From: Chloroflexota bacterium
GTDB taxonomy: Bacteria; Chloroflexota; Anaerolineae; VGOG01
DNA length: 49,083 bases
Assembly: GCA_030611885.1 (NCBI GenBank)
Contig: JAUWOY010000022.1
Coordinates: 1 to 49,083 of the forward strand
Reading direction: 5' to 3'
Part shown: piece by piece, positions 28,885 through 37,090 of the stretch
How positions within the stretch are numbered: position 1 is the first letter of the stretch
How the letters are laid out: every line of letters begins with the position of its first letter
Translations under genes and position numbers: made by a program
Notes under the pieces: generated by a model
What the model saw: only the letters and a program-made list of their open reading frames with translations
Told to the model about the DNA's origin: nothing
Databases searched by the model: none

Positions 28885-29324
28885 ACGAGCACGGCCCTCT
28901 GGCGGTCAAGGAGGCCGAAGAGGGAGACGTCGTCCTCCCTGGGTGGGCCTACGTGGCCCCCGGCGACCACCACATGCTGGTCGAGAAGCGGGCGAGCCGG
29001 GAGATCATACGCCTGGACCAATCGCCGCGCGTGAAGGGGTTGCGTTCAGCCGCCGACGTGACCACGTCCTCTGTGGCCGAGGCCTACGGAGCAGGGAGCA
29101 TCGGAGTGATCCTCACAGGGATGGGCTCCGACGGGACCGATGGGTTTAAGGCCATCAAGGAGCAGGGTGGGATCACCATCGCCCAGGACAAAGCCACCAG
29201 CGTCATCTACGGGATGCCCCGCGCCGCGGTCAAGAGCGGCTGCGTGGACAAAGTGCTGCCCCTGGACGAGATTCCAGAGGAGATCGTGCGAATTCTTACG
29301 GGGAGGGATCATGACCGAGTTTGA
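28863..29324 (+). pseudogene. cheB: C-terminal fragment of CheB methylesterase
   Basis: The frame reads VAERLNEHGPLAVKEAEEGD, GWAYVAPGDHHMLVE, VTTSSVAEAYGAGSIGVILTGMGSDGTDGFKAI, QDKATSVIYGMPRAAVKSG. This is the second half of the CheB catalytic domain. The receiver domain, the catalytic Ser (GxSTGG) and His regions are absent; only the Asp of GMGSDG remains. It has no proper start codon of its own and overlaps the cheA start by 14 nt, the usual coupling of cheB to cheA. It is almost certainly non-functional. Confidence 0.85.
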
Positions 29325-30921
29325 CATGTCCCAGTATAAGGAGCTCTTCATCGAGGAGGTCCAGGAGAACCTTCAGGCCCTCAACCAGGCCCTTCTGCAA
29401 TTGGAGAAGGACCCCTCCGATGTCGAGCCCCTGAACGAGATCTTCCGCCTGGCCCACACCATCAAGGGGATGGCGGCCACCATGGGCTACGATAACATGG
29501 CCCTCCTGGCCCACAGCATGGAGGATCTCCTGGACGAGCTGCGCCAGGGGACGTTGGAGGTCCGAGCAGAGCTCTTCGATCTCCTCTTCGAATGTTTGGA
29601 CGCCCTGGGGACCATGCTGGAGGACGTCGTTGCCGACAGGGAGAGTAGTGTGGCCCTGGCAAGCATAATGGACAGATTGGAGGCCTACCAGGAGCCGACG
29701 AGCCCCCCTGTCGCCCCGGCCGAGGCGGCCTCTGAGCTGGCTGCCGCCCCGGCCGAGGTGGGGGGCCCCAGGCCAGCGCCGGCCCTTCCCCAGTGGGTGA
29801 GAATCAACGTCAGGCATCTGGATTCCCTCATGACCCTGGTGGAGGAGTTGGTCATCAACCGCAGTTGGCTCACGCGCATCCAGGCCCAATACGACATCCC
29901 CGCCCTCAAGGAGGCGCTGGAGCAGCACGGTCGCACCCTGGCCGACCTGCGGGACACCGTCCTCAATGCTCGGCTGGTGCCCGTGGCCCAGGTCTTCAAC
30001 CGGTTTCCCCGCATGGTGCGGGACTTGCTGAAGCAGGAGGGCAAGGAGGCGGAGTTCATCGTCGAGGGGCGGGAAATAGGGCTGGACCGCGCCATCCTGG
30101 AGGAGATAGGCGACCCGCTGGTGCACTTGCTGCGCAACGCCGTTGACCACGGCATAGATCCCCCTGATGAGAGGGAAAAGGCAGGCAAGCCGCCGGTAGG
30201 CACCATCCGTCTGGCGGCCTGGGGGGAGCGCGATCAGGTCATCATCGAGGTCTCGGACGACGGGCGGGGGATGGACCCCAAGAGGATCGCCGAGACTGCG
30301 GTGGCCTGTGGGCTCGTAACTCCTGAAGAAGTGGAAGGGATGAGCCAACAGGAGACCCTGATGCTCATCTGTCACCCCCGGTTCTCAATGACCGAAGAGG
30401 TCACTCGCGTCTCCGGCCGGGGGGTGGGCATGGACGTGGCCAGGAGGACGGTCGAGTCGCTGCATGGCTCCCTGGAGATCCTCTCCACCCCGGGGGAGGG
30501 CAGCACCTTCAGGCTGAGGCTGCCCCTCACCCTGGCCATCATCCAGGCCCTCCTGGTGGAGGTGGGCCCTGAGACCTACGCCATCCCCTCCAGTTTCATC
30601 GAGCGCGCCGTGGCCATTGAGCCTCATCAAATCAAGCCCATCCAGCGCGGGGCGGTGATCATGCTCGACGAGACCATCCCCCTTCTCAGGCTCGGCGAGC
30701 TTCTCCAGGTGCCAGAAGGCGGGAATGATTCCCACTACGTGGGCGTGGTGGAGAGGGATCAGCAGAAGGTCGGCCTGCTGGTGGATTCCCTCGTGGGACA
30801 AGAGGAGATCGTCATCAAGTCGCTGCCGGGCTTCCTGGGCAAGATCAAGGGGCTGGCCGGAGCGACCATCCTGGGCGGGGGGGAGGTGGTTTTGATCCTG
30901 GATGTGCCGAATTTGGTGTGA
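29311..30921 (+). CDS. cheA: Chemotaxis histidine kinase CheA (no P2 domain)
   Basis: The 536-residue kinase contains a P1 phosphotransfer domain with His49 (LAHTIKGMAATMG), then a short Ala/Pro-rich linker (about 138-162) in place of a P2 domain, a P3 dimerisation region (HLDSLMTLVEELVINRS), a P4 ATPase domain (LLRNAVDHGIDPPDEREKAG, DDGRGMD, GRGVGMDVA) and a P5 CheW-like domain (SFIERAVAIEPHQIKPI). It would autophosphorylate and pass phosphate to the receivers in this cluster. The ATG at 29311, after GGGAGGG, begins MTEFDMSQYK. All catalytic boxes are intact, in contrast to its damaged neighbours. No cheW is in the window. Confidence 0.95.
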   Translation: MTEFDMSQYKELFIEEVQENLQALNQALLQLEKDPSDVEPLNEIFRLAHTIKGMAATMGYDNMALLAHSMEDLLDELRQGTLEVRAELFDLLFECLDALGTMLEDVVADRESSVALASIMDRLEAYQEPTSPPVAPAEAASELAAAPAEVGGPRPAPALPQWVRINVRHLDSLMTLVEELVINRSWLTRIQAQYDIPALKEALEQHGRTLADLRDTVLNARLVPVAQVFNRFPRMVRDLLKQEGKEAEFIVEGREIGLDRAILEEIGDPLVHLLRNAVDHGIDPPDEREKAGKPPVGTIRLAAWGERDQVIIEVSDDGRGMDPKRIAETAVACGLVTPEEVEGMSQQETLMLICHPRFSMTEEVTRVSGRGVGMDVARRTVESLHGSLEILSTPGEGSTFRLRLPLTLAIIQALLVEVGPETYAIPSSFIERAVAIEPHQIKPIQRGAVIMLDETIPLLRLGELLQVPEGGNDSHYVGVVERDQQKVGLLVDSLVGQEEIVIKSLPGFLGKIKGLAGATILGGGEVVLILDVPNLV

Positions 30922-30925
30922 GCAT

Positions 30926-30965
30926 GACCAGACTTCCGAAGTCTGCCAGACTTCGGAAGTCTTAA
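30926..30965. repeat. Palindromic repeat after cheA
   Basis: AGACTTCCGAAGTCTGCC is followed by AGACTTCGGAAGTCT, two self-complementary units forming a hairpin. The core AGACTTCGGA is also found in the element at 13946. Confidence 0.75.
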
Positions 30966-30996
30966 ATCTAGTGCGAATAGAGGTGTAGCGAGTGCG

Positions 30997-32733
30997 ATGA
31001 AGTTGACAGAACTGCTGGACAGAGACGAATTAAAGCAAATTGTGAGCGGCCTCTCGCCTCTCACGTCTTCTCCCCTCTTCGTGGCGGACGAGGAGGGCGA
31101 GGTCATCGCCGAAGCGAGACGGGCCGAATTCGGCTGCCTGCTGGAGGGAGGCCTCGGTTTCGATACGGCTTCGCCTACTCAACCCAAGTCGGTGGAGGAT
31201 GGCAGCGCCCGATGCACCGTGGAGGCATGCCCACATTTCGAGAGGCAAACTTGCGCCCCCATCGAGGTCTACGAGGGCAGGCTAGGCTTGGTGGTGGGAT
31301 GCGGCGAACAAGCTCCCCGGACCGTCGCCTTCCTCGGCGACCTCATCTCTCGGAGGGCCACGGACGGGTTCGAGCTCGACAGCCTCTCGGCGGAGATACT
31401 GGATAAATACGAGGAGATCAATCTCCTCTACGAGGTCAGCGGGGCGCTGGGGGCCGTCTTCGACACGGAGCGGATCTGCAAGCTCGTTCTGGAGAAGGCC
31501 GTGCAGGTCATCGGGGTGCGAAAGGCCTCGGTGATGCTTCTGGACGAGACAGAGGGAGTGCTCCGCATCGCCACGGGGGTTGGGATCCCTGAGGCGGCCT
31601 CGGTGGCCGTGAGGCTGGGGGAGGGGATCAGCGGCCGAGTGGCCCAAACCGGCAAGCCCTTGCTGTTGGATGACATTGACGACCTCCCTCCCGATTGGCG
31701 GGGGAAGGGGAGGGACTACGACACGAAATCCTTCGTCTCGATTCCGGTGGTGTGGGCCACGCAGGAGACCGAAGGGAGGGGGCGGGGCTACAAGGCGACG
31801 CCCTTCATCTCCGTCCCCCTGGTGTACTCCACCCAACGGGCCGAAGAGAAGGTGCTGGGCGTCATCAACATGGCGGACAAGGAATCAGGCCAGACGTTCA
31901 CCTCCGAAGACCTGAAGCTCTTGACCGCCATCGGCACCCAGGCCGCCATCGCCATCTACAACAGCCGACTGGTGGAGGAGCTGAAAGAGGCCGAACGGGT
32001 GAAGAGGGAGATGGAGATCGCCCAGCGCATCCAGATGAGCCTCCTGCCCGAGAAACCACCGCAGGTGGAGGGGCTGGAGTTGGCCGGGCGGTGCGTCCCC
32101 GCCAGCGCGGTGGGAGGGGATTACTACGATTTCTTCTCCGCCGATGGCCAGGTGAGCTTCCTCGTGGCCGACGTCTCCGGCCACAGCGTGGGCTCCGCGC
32201 TGATGATGGCCATCACCCGCAACGTCCTGCGCTCGGAGATCGCGCGGGGCAAGTCCCCGGCCGAGGTGCTGGCCAGCACCAACGTCGCCATGTACGAGGA
32301 CCTCAGCCAGGCTGAGCTCTTCATCACCGCCTTCTACACCAGCTACGACAAAGAGACGCGAATCCTCACCTACGCCAACGGAGGGCACAACTTGCCCTTC
32401 GTGTGGCGTGCCTGTGAGGCCCCTGAGAATGGATACACCTTCCTCGACACCGACGGGATGCTGGTGGGGGTTTTGGAGGACGTGTTCTACGAGGAACGCA
32501 CCATGGAGCTCCGTCCTGGCGACGTTCTGATCCTCTACACGGACGGGGTGACAGAAGCGAGGAACCAGGGAGAGGAGCAATTCGGCGAGGAGAGGCTGTA
32601 CCGCGTGGTGAAGGAGAAGGGCCATCTCCCAGCCCAGGAGCTGCTGGACGAAATCTACCGCCGGGTGCGCGAATTCAGCGGCGGATTAGCGCAACGCGAC
32701 GACATCACGGTGATAATCATGAAAGTGCTGTAG
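30997..32733 (+). CDS. GAF-PP2C (RsbU/SpoIIE-type) phosphatase
   Basis: The 578-residue protein starts with a Cys-containing sensory part (residues 1-120, with CTVEACPHFERQTCAPIEVYEGRLGLVVGC, PocR-like), then a GAF domain (about 145-325: INLLYEVSGALGAVFD, SVMLLDE, VLGVINMADKE) and a PP2C-type phosphatase domain (about 345-578: IAQRIQMSLLPEKPP, GGDYYDFF, LVADVSGHSVGSALMMA, LYTDGVTEARN, QRDDITVIIM), with the Asp residues for metal binding present. Such enzymes dephosphorylate anti-sigma-factor antagonists (STAS proteins) in partner-switch cascades; a STAS gene lies 2 kb downstream. Residues 51-60 (GFDTASPTQP) come from an inserted repeat, and the GAF domain contains a duplicated stretch. Confidence 0.9.
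   Translation: MKLTELLDRDELKQIVSGLSPLTSSPLFVADEEGEVIAEARRAEFGCLLEGGLGFDTASPTQPKSVEDGSARCTVEACPHFERQTCAPIEVYEGRLGLVVGCGEQAPRTVAFLGDLISRRATDGFELDSLSAEILDKYEEINLLYEVSGALGAVFDTERICKLVLEKAVQVIGVRKASVMLLDETEGVLRIATGVGIPEAASVAVRLGEGISGRVAQTGKPLLLDDIDDLPPDWRGKGRDYDTKSFVSIPVVWATQETEGRGRGYKATPFISVPLVYSTQRAEEKVLGVINMADKESGQTFTSEDLKLLTAIGTQAAIAIYNSRLVEELKEAERVKREMEIAQRIQMSLLPEKPPQVEGLELAGRCVPASAVGGDYYDFFSADGQVSFLVADVSGHSVGSALMMAITRNVLRSEIARGKSPAEVLASTNVAMYEDLSQAELFITAFYTSYDKETRILTYANGGHNLPFVWRACEAPENGYTFLDTDGMLVGVLEDVFYEERTMELRPGDVLILYTDGVTEARNQGEEQFGEERLYRVVKEKGHLPAQELLDEIYRRVREFSGGLAQRDDITVIIMKVL
31156..31184 (+). repeat. Half copy of the GTTTCGATACG...CTACTCAACC repeat within the PP2C gene
   Basis: GGTTTCGATACGGCTTCGCC followed by TACTCAACC matches the right arm of the elements at 42394-42495 and 48975-49083. 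It is read in frame. Confidence 0.75.
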
Positions 32734-32735
32734 CA

Positions 32736-32836
32736 GACCCTAAAGGTTTAACGCGAGCCTCAGGAATCTCAAGGATTTCTCTCGGTCTCCCGAAAAATAT
32801 AACCGACGACCGTAAACTTTTGAAACCTTTAGGGTC
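32736..32836. repeat. Inverted-repeat element between the PP2C and receiver genes
   Basis: AGACCCTAAAGGTTT at 32736-32750 and AAACCTTTAGGGTCT at about 32822-32836 are perfect 15-bp complements around some 70 bp. The ends resemble the palindrome at 19142-19178, so both may be the same element type with different centres. No gene is in this gap. Confidence 0.75.
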
Positions 32837-32858
32837 TCAAAGATAGATAGGAGGAGAT

Positions 32859-33227
32859 ATGGCTGGCGAGAGGATATTAGCAGTAGACGATTCCCGCTTT
32901 TTGCTCAAGGCCCTCGTTTTCGTTTTGGAAAAGGCAGGCTACGAGGTGCACACCGCCTCTGATGGCGAGGAGGCCCTGCGGAAGGCGCGAGAGGAGAAGC
33001 CCGCCCTGGTCCTTCTGGACGCCGTCATGCCCAAGAAGGACGGCTACGAGGTGTGCCGGGAGATAAAAGGCGATCCTGCCCTGAGCGAGATCCGCGTCAT
33101 AATGCTGACCGGCAAGGACAAGGAGGCCGACAGGGAGCGGGCCGTGGCCGCTGGAGCCGATGGTTACGTCACTAAACCCTATACCCCAGCCCAGATACTT
33201 GAGCAGGTGAAGGGCATTTTGGGTTAA
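32859..33227 (+). CDS. Single-domain response regulator (CheY-like)
   Basis: The 122-residue receiver has the acidic pair DD at 10-11, phosphoacceptor Asp54 (LVLLDAVMPKKDG), Thr at MLTGKD and Lys at VTKPYTP. There is no output domain, so it acts by binding a partner or passing phosphate. AGGAGG stands before ATG 32859. It resembles the receiver at 34452 (shared phrases DGEEAL, EEKP, MPKK), so the two are probably duplicates serving CheA or the adjoining histidine kinase. Confidence 0.93.
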   Translation: MAGERILAVDDSRFLLKALVFVLEKAGYEVHTASDGEEALRKAREEKPALVLLDAVMPKKDGYEVCREIKGDPALSEIRVIMLTGKDKEADRERAVAAGADGYVTKPYTPAQILEQVKGILG

Positions 33228-33244
33228 GAGACTGGAGTGCGGAG

Positions 33245-33310
33245 TCGTAGTGATGACTTCAGTCGTTCTAGGCGGGAAAGAGCGACTAAAGTTGCCACTA
33301 CGAGCAAAGA
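33245..33310. repeat. Palindromic repeat before the histidine kinase gene
   Basis: GTCGTAGTG...CAGTCGTTCT and AGAGCGACTAAAG...CACTACGA form an imperfect inverted repeat. It sits just before the GAGGAG upstream of the kinase frame. Confidence 0.55.
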
Positions 33311-33343
33311 GGAGATACCGATATAGAAGAGTATCGGCGAGAG

Positions 33344-34459
33344 TTGGAGAAGAAGGTCAGGGAGAGGACGGAGGAACTGAGGAGGAGAGCGGAGGAGATG
33401 GCCGTTCTCTACCAACTCAGCCGCAACCTGAGTCGTGCCCTCGACCTGGATGCCCTGTTCGAGGAAATCATGAGGGGGCTTCGTGAGGTGCTCAATTATC
33501 CCAACTGCACTGTCCTTTTGGTAGACGACGGGAAAGGCGAATTGTACAGTAAAACCGCCTGGGGCTACAGGGAGGACATACGGCACAGGAGGATAAAAAT
33601 CGGCCAGGAAGGCGTCACCGGCTGGGTGGCGGCTCATAGGGAGCCCCTCATCGTCCCCGACGTCACCCAGGACGAGCGATACATCGAGGGGGTGAGCGGG
33701 GGCAGATCGGAGCTGGCGGTGCCGATGGTGGTGCAGGGGAAGCTCATCGGCGTGCTCGACGTGGAGAGCACCGAGCCGGACGCCTTCGACGAACACGACC
33801 TGGAGCTCCTCTCCTCCGTGGCTGCCCTGGCGGCGGTGGCCATCCGCAACGCGCAGCTCTTCGAGGAGATCAAGGAGAGGGAGCGGCAGCTTGCCTATCA
33901 GCTTGAGAACGCCAGCGACGCCATCTACAACGTTGACCTGGCCGGGCGCTTCACCTTCTTCAACCGAGCCGCCGAGGCCATCTCCGGCTACAAGCGGGAG
34001 GAGGTGCTGGGCAAGCCCTTCACCGAGCTCCTGTGCCCGGAATACCACGAGGAGATGCTGACCGTCCTGAGGCGAGGTGCGGAGGATCCCAGGCGCACCT
34101 ACGAGGTTGAGTTCCTGGACAAGTGGGGAGAGCGCGTCCCTCTGGAGATAACCATCACCAACCTCAAGAGGGACGGCAAGTCCATCGGGGGCCAGATCAT
34201 CGCCCGCGATATCCGCGCGAGGAAGCGCCTGGAGAACGAGCTGCTAGAGTTCATCTCTCAAGTGTCCCACGACCTCAAGACGCCACTGGCCTCGATCATG
34301 TCCTTCTCCGAGATATTGCTGGGCTACGAGGACGAGGACCCGGAGACCCGCCGCGAGTTCCTGACCATCATCAACGGAGAGAGCAAGAGGCTGGCCAAGA
34401 TGCTAGAGGAGACCTTAGACATGTCCCGATTGGGATTTGGAGGAGGAAAACATGGCTAA
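33344..34459 (+). CDS. GAF-PAS histidine kinase truncated after the phosphoacceptor helix
   Basis: The 371-residue frame begins with a coiled coil (EKKVRERTEELRRRAEEM), then a GAF domain (about 20-170: VLYQLSRNLSRALDLDALFE, GVTGWVAAHREPLIVPDV), a PAS domain (about 180-300: ENASDAIYNVDLAGRFTFFNRAAEAISGY) and a HisKA segment with His309 (VSHDLKTPLASI). It stops 62 residues later with DMSRLGFGGGKHG; the whole HATPase_c domain is absent, so it cannot autophosphorylate unless another kinase acts in trans. The start is also odd: TTG 33344 is the first usual start, yet the frame stays open upstream (DIEEYRREL) behind a GAGGAG with no ATG. The stop overlaps the next gene's start. Both ends look cut. 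Confidence 0.75.
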   Translation: MEKKVRERTEELRRRAEEMAVLYQLSRNLSRALDLDALFEEIMRGLREVLNYPNCTVLLVDDGKGELYSKTAWGYREDIRHRRIKIGQEGVTGWVAAHREPLIVPDVTQDERYIEGVSGGRSELAVPMVVQGKLIGVLDVESTEPDAFDEHDLELLSSVAALAAVAIRNAQLFEEIKERERQLAYQLENASDAIYNVDLAGRFTFFNRAAEAISGYKREEVLGKPFTELLCPEYHEEMLTVLRRGAEDPRRTYEVEFLDKWGERVPLEITITNLKRDGKSIGGQIIARDIRARKRLENELLEFISQVSHDLKTPLASIMSFSEILLGYEDEDPETRREFLTIINGESKRLAKMLEETLDMSRLGFGGGKHG

Positions 34460-34832
34460 AAAGATTCTAGTAGTTGACGACGAGCCCTTCATTGTCAGGT
34501 CCTTGACCTTCGTGCTGAAGAAACAGGGATACAAGACCATCACTGCCACCGATGGCGAGGAGGCGCTGGCCAAGATCCAGGAGGAGAAGCCAGACCTGGT
34601 TTTCCTGGACGTGATGATGCCCAAGAAGACCGGTTTCGAGGTCTGCCAGGAGGTGCGGGCGAACCCCGAAATGGGCGACCTCTATATCATCATGCTAACC
34701 GCCAGGGGCCAGGAGGCCGACCGGGAGCGGGGGCTTCGCCTGGGCGTAAACGAGTTCATGACCAAGCCCTTCAGCCCTTCCAAGATCATTGAGCGGGTGA
34801 AGGCGGTGTTGGGAGGAGGAAAACAGACATGA
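34452..34832 (+). CDS. Single-domain response regulator
   Basis: The 126-residue receiver domain has Asp53 as phosphoacceptor (LVFLDVMMPKKTG), DD at 9-10, MLTA and TKPFSP. ATG 34452 is preceded by GGAGGAAAAC and overlaps the end of the truncated kinase frame; its own end overlaps the STAS start by 4 nt (ATGA). The tight coupling to a STAS gene suggests a common signalling unit with the PP2C phosphatase. The GGAGGA upstream now also forms the last codons of the kinase. Confidence 0.93.
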   Translation: MAKKILVVDDEPFIVRSLTFVLKKQGYKTITATDGEEALAKIQEEKPDLVFLDVMMPKKTGFEVCQEVRANPEMGDLYIIMLTARGQEADRERGLRLGVNEFMTKPFSPSKIIERVKAVLGGGKQT

Positions 34833-35164
34833 AGATTGACGTCACCAAACAAAACGGCGTCGTGGTGGTCGCCGTGGAGGGGGAGATAGATGCCGAGACG
34901 TCCCCCCAACTGAGAGAGCGCTTCGACGAGCTCCTGGCGGAGGGGGAGCAGAGTTACGTGATTGACATGGCGGGGGTGGAATTCATTGACAGCTCCGGCC
35001 TGTCGGCTTTTGTGACGCTCTTCAAGAGGGTCAGGATCGGCGAGGGCGACGTTCGGCTCTGTGGTTTGAGGCCTGAGGTCTTGAAGATATTCGAGCTGAC
35101 CAGACTGAACAGAGTCTTCGACATCTTCGAGGCCCTCGCCGAGGCGGTGAGAAGCTTCCGATGA
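34829..35164 (+). CDS. STAS-domain anti-anti-sigma factor
   Basis: The 111-residue protein is a SpoIIAA/RsbV-type antagonist: VVAVEGEIDAETSPQLRERF near the start and the phosphorylation site FIDSSGL with Ser55/Ser56. In partner switching, the unphosphorylated form binds an anti-sigma kinase and frees the sigma factor or another target; the PP2C enzyme at 30997 is its likely phosphatase. No anti-sigma kinase of the RsbW type is visible here, although the missing part of the cluster could have contained one. Confidence 0.93.
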   Translation: MKIDVTKQNGVVVVAVEGEIDAETSPQLRERFDELLAEGEQSYVIDMAGVEFIDSSGLSAFVTLFKRVRIGEGDVRLCGLRPEVLKIFELTRLNRVFDIFEALAEAVRSFR

Positions 35165-36601
35165 ATGGGAAGGGCGTATTTCCACCGGGGGGATGGGGTC
35201 AGGTTTCTCTTTCGCCGCACTGCGTCGCCGAGGTGCATCGCCCACACCCTCGTGAGCGACGTCGTGCCCCTGGCCTACCCTCGCCCGGAGAGGCCTGAGG
35301 GCAAGCTCTTCACCGCCCTGTCGGACGAGGAGATCGAGCATCACATCAACTACCAGGCCCGCAAAGTGCAGGAAATCACTCGCCGGCACAGGCTGGAGGT
35401 GTTGCACGCCAACCACGTCCTCCTGATGCCCTACGTAGTTACCATCCACGGCAGTACCATTGAATACGTGCTGGAAAAGGACGAGCGCTACAGGTCCTAC
35501 GCCGTTCAGGGCCTTGGCGGGGCCGGCAAAATCATCGTCCTGAACCGAGATGTGCGGGAGAGGGTGCTGGCGATTTGCCTTGACGCGGAGGCCAGGTCAG
35601 TGGAGGTGCCCGTCGGGGTGGACACCGGGCTCTTCAGACCCGTTTCCCCTTCCGCGAGGGAGAGGAGCATCGCCGCCTTGCTAGAAGAGGCCCAGCGGGT
35701 GGGACATTCGGGGAAGAGTAGGGAGATGCAGAACCTCACCTGCTCGCTTCCCGATCTGGGACTGGCGGAGGAAGCGCTCTTCGCCAGGCTGCGGGAGATC
35801 AGGGCTTCGTACACCTCCAACTATCCGGATGAGGACTTGCGGGAGAAGCTGGGCTTTATTGACTGGAGCAAAGAGAAGGTGGTCATCTACTTCGGTCAGC
35901 TCTCCCTGGAGAAGGGCGTCCACTGCCTGATAGCGGCCATGCCCGAGATCCTGGCCCGTTCGCCGGAGGTCAGGCTTTTCATCGTGGGAGACGGCATCTC
36001 TAGGGAACTCCTGGAGCTCTTCGCGGCAGCTCTGGACAGAGGGGACGTGGAGCTCGCGCGGAGAGTGCTGGCGGCGGCCGATGGCGAGTTCGCGGAGCCT
36101 GTCCTCAGCTTCTTCGATGCGCTCGACCTGGAGGATTATCGGCGGAAGGCGCGGGAGGCCGACCTCCGTCGGGCCATTGTCTTCACCGGCTATCTGACCC
36201 GCAGGGAGCTAGCCAGGCTTCTTCCCTGCGCCGAATTGAGCGTCATCCCTTCCCTGGTGTGGGAGGCCTTCCCGTTGGTCTTCGTGGAGTCCCTGGCTTG
36301 CGGCGTGCTGCCGGTGGCCCCTCGCTTCGGCGGCCTGGCGTCCGCTTTGGACGAGCTGGCCGGAGGGCTGTGCCCCATCGGCGAGACGGCCGAGGTGAGA
36401 CATGGCGAGGGGATGGTGCACGACCTGGCAGAGAGGATACCAGCCCTCCTCTCGCGGCTAGGGGAGGAGGCAGTGAAAGAAAAAGTATCGCACTTGTGTC
36501 GGGAGCTGACCGTGCGCAAGTATGATTGGAAGAGTGTTATTTCTCGGATAGAAGCGCTTTATGCAGGGGCTTGTGATGGCGGTTTTTCGTCCTGTTCCTA
36601 G
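35165..36601 (+). CDS. GT4-type glycosyltransferase, N-terminus probably lost
   Basis: The 478-residue protein belongs to the GT-B fold, family 4: HANHVLLMPYVVTIHGSTIEYV, KIIVLNRDVRERV, VPVGVDTGLF, VVIYFGQLSLEKGVHCLIAAMP and the donor site SLVWEAFPLVFVESLACG. It would transfer a sugar from a nucleotide-sugar to a lipid or glycan. The usual first 40-60 residues (a glycine-rich GG(I/V/A)E loop) are not seen; the frame starts with ATG directly after the STAS stop and a basic, unconserved stretch. Between HVLLMP and YVVTIHG the family normally has a further helix, so a second small deletion is likely. The inserted region 180-240 is unusually long. Confidence 0.8.
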   Translation: MGRAYFHRGDGVRFLFRRTASPRCIAHTLVSDVVPLAYPRPERPEGKLFTALSDEEIEHHINYQARKVQEITRRHRLEVLHANHVLLMPYVVTIHGSTIEYVLEKDERYRSYAVQGLGGAGKIIVLNRDVRERVLAICLDAEARSVEVPVGVDTGLFRPVSPSARERSIAALLEEAQRVGHSGKSREMQNLTCSLPDLGLAEEALFARLREIRASYTSNYPDEDLREKLGFIDWSKEKVVIYFGQLSLEKGVHCLIAAMPEILARSPEVRLFIVGDGISRELLELFAAALDRGDVELARRVLAAADGEFAEPVLSFFDALDLEDYRRKAREADLRRAIVFTGYLTRRELARLLPCAELSVIPSLVWEAFPLVFVESLACGVLPVAPRFGGLASALDELAGGLCPIGETAEVRHGEGMVHDLAERIPALLSRLGEEAVKEKVSHLCRELTVRKYDWKSVISRIEALYAGACDGGFSSCS

Positions 36602-36616
36602 AGGGGCAGGACATCC

Positions 36617-37090
36617 TCACGGAGGAGAGTTTGATAGAAAGCGACTGACAAATTCTCGAGGGGTCACAATCTTTACCCCTCGGCATCGGCCCAACGCCTT
36701 CAGGTGGGAATCGCCGCTGACGATAAAGCTGGCCCGGCCTTCCACGGCACAGGCCAGCAAGATGTCATCGTCGGGATCATCGGCGATGACCGATTCGATA
36801 TGCGTGGGGAAGACCATCTCCGCTATCACTTCCAGAAACTCCATCACCGCTGGCGTCACATGCGTGGTTAGGGGATATTTGCGCCGGATATGCGGGCGGG
36901 CCATCACTTCCCGATATTCGGCGATAATGGCAGGGCAGACTAGGACTTGGAATTCCTTATGACGGGCTGCTTGGAGGATTCGCCCGGATGGGCCTCCCCC
37001 AACCAGGCTGCCGCTGACCAGGACGTTGGTGTCAAGAACCACCCGCAGCTTTGCGAGAGGAGCGGATTTCGGCGATGGTTTGAAGGGCAT
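36617..37090 (-). CDS. PIN-domain toxin (putative ribonuclease)
   Basis: PIN toxins of VapC-like systems cleave RNA with a set of acidic residues. Here these are Asp in VVLDTNVLVSG, Glu in IIAEYREVMAR, and the Asp cluster ADDPDDDILLACAVEG plus SGDSHL. The fold and length (about 157 residues from the ATG at 37090) suit the COG1569-type PIN family. The frame runs on upstream to 37183, but that part lies within the partner gene. The start overlaps the preceding antitoxin-like gene by about 59 nt, or a GTG/CTG nearer to VVLDTN may be used. Confidence 0.85.
   Translation of the reverse strand: MPFKPSPKSAPLAKLRVVLDTNVLVSGSLVGGGPSGRILQAARHKEFQVLVCPAIIAEYREVMARPHIRRKYPLTTHVTPAVMEFLEVIAEMVFPTHIESVIADDPDDDILLACAVEGRASFIVSGDSHLKALGRCRGVKIVTPREFVSRFLSNSPP

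Noticed and set aside
29296..30375. 359-codon minus-strand frame opposite cheA
   Set aside because: CheA catalytic boxes are on the plus strand; the opposite frame arises from codon bias.
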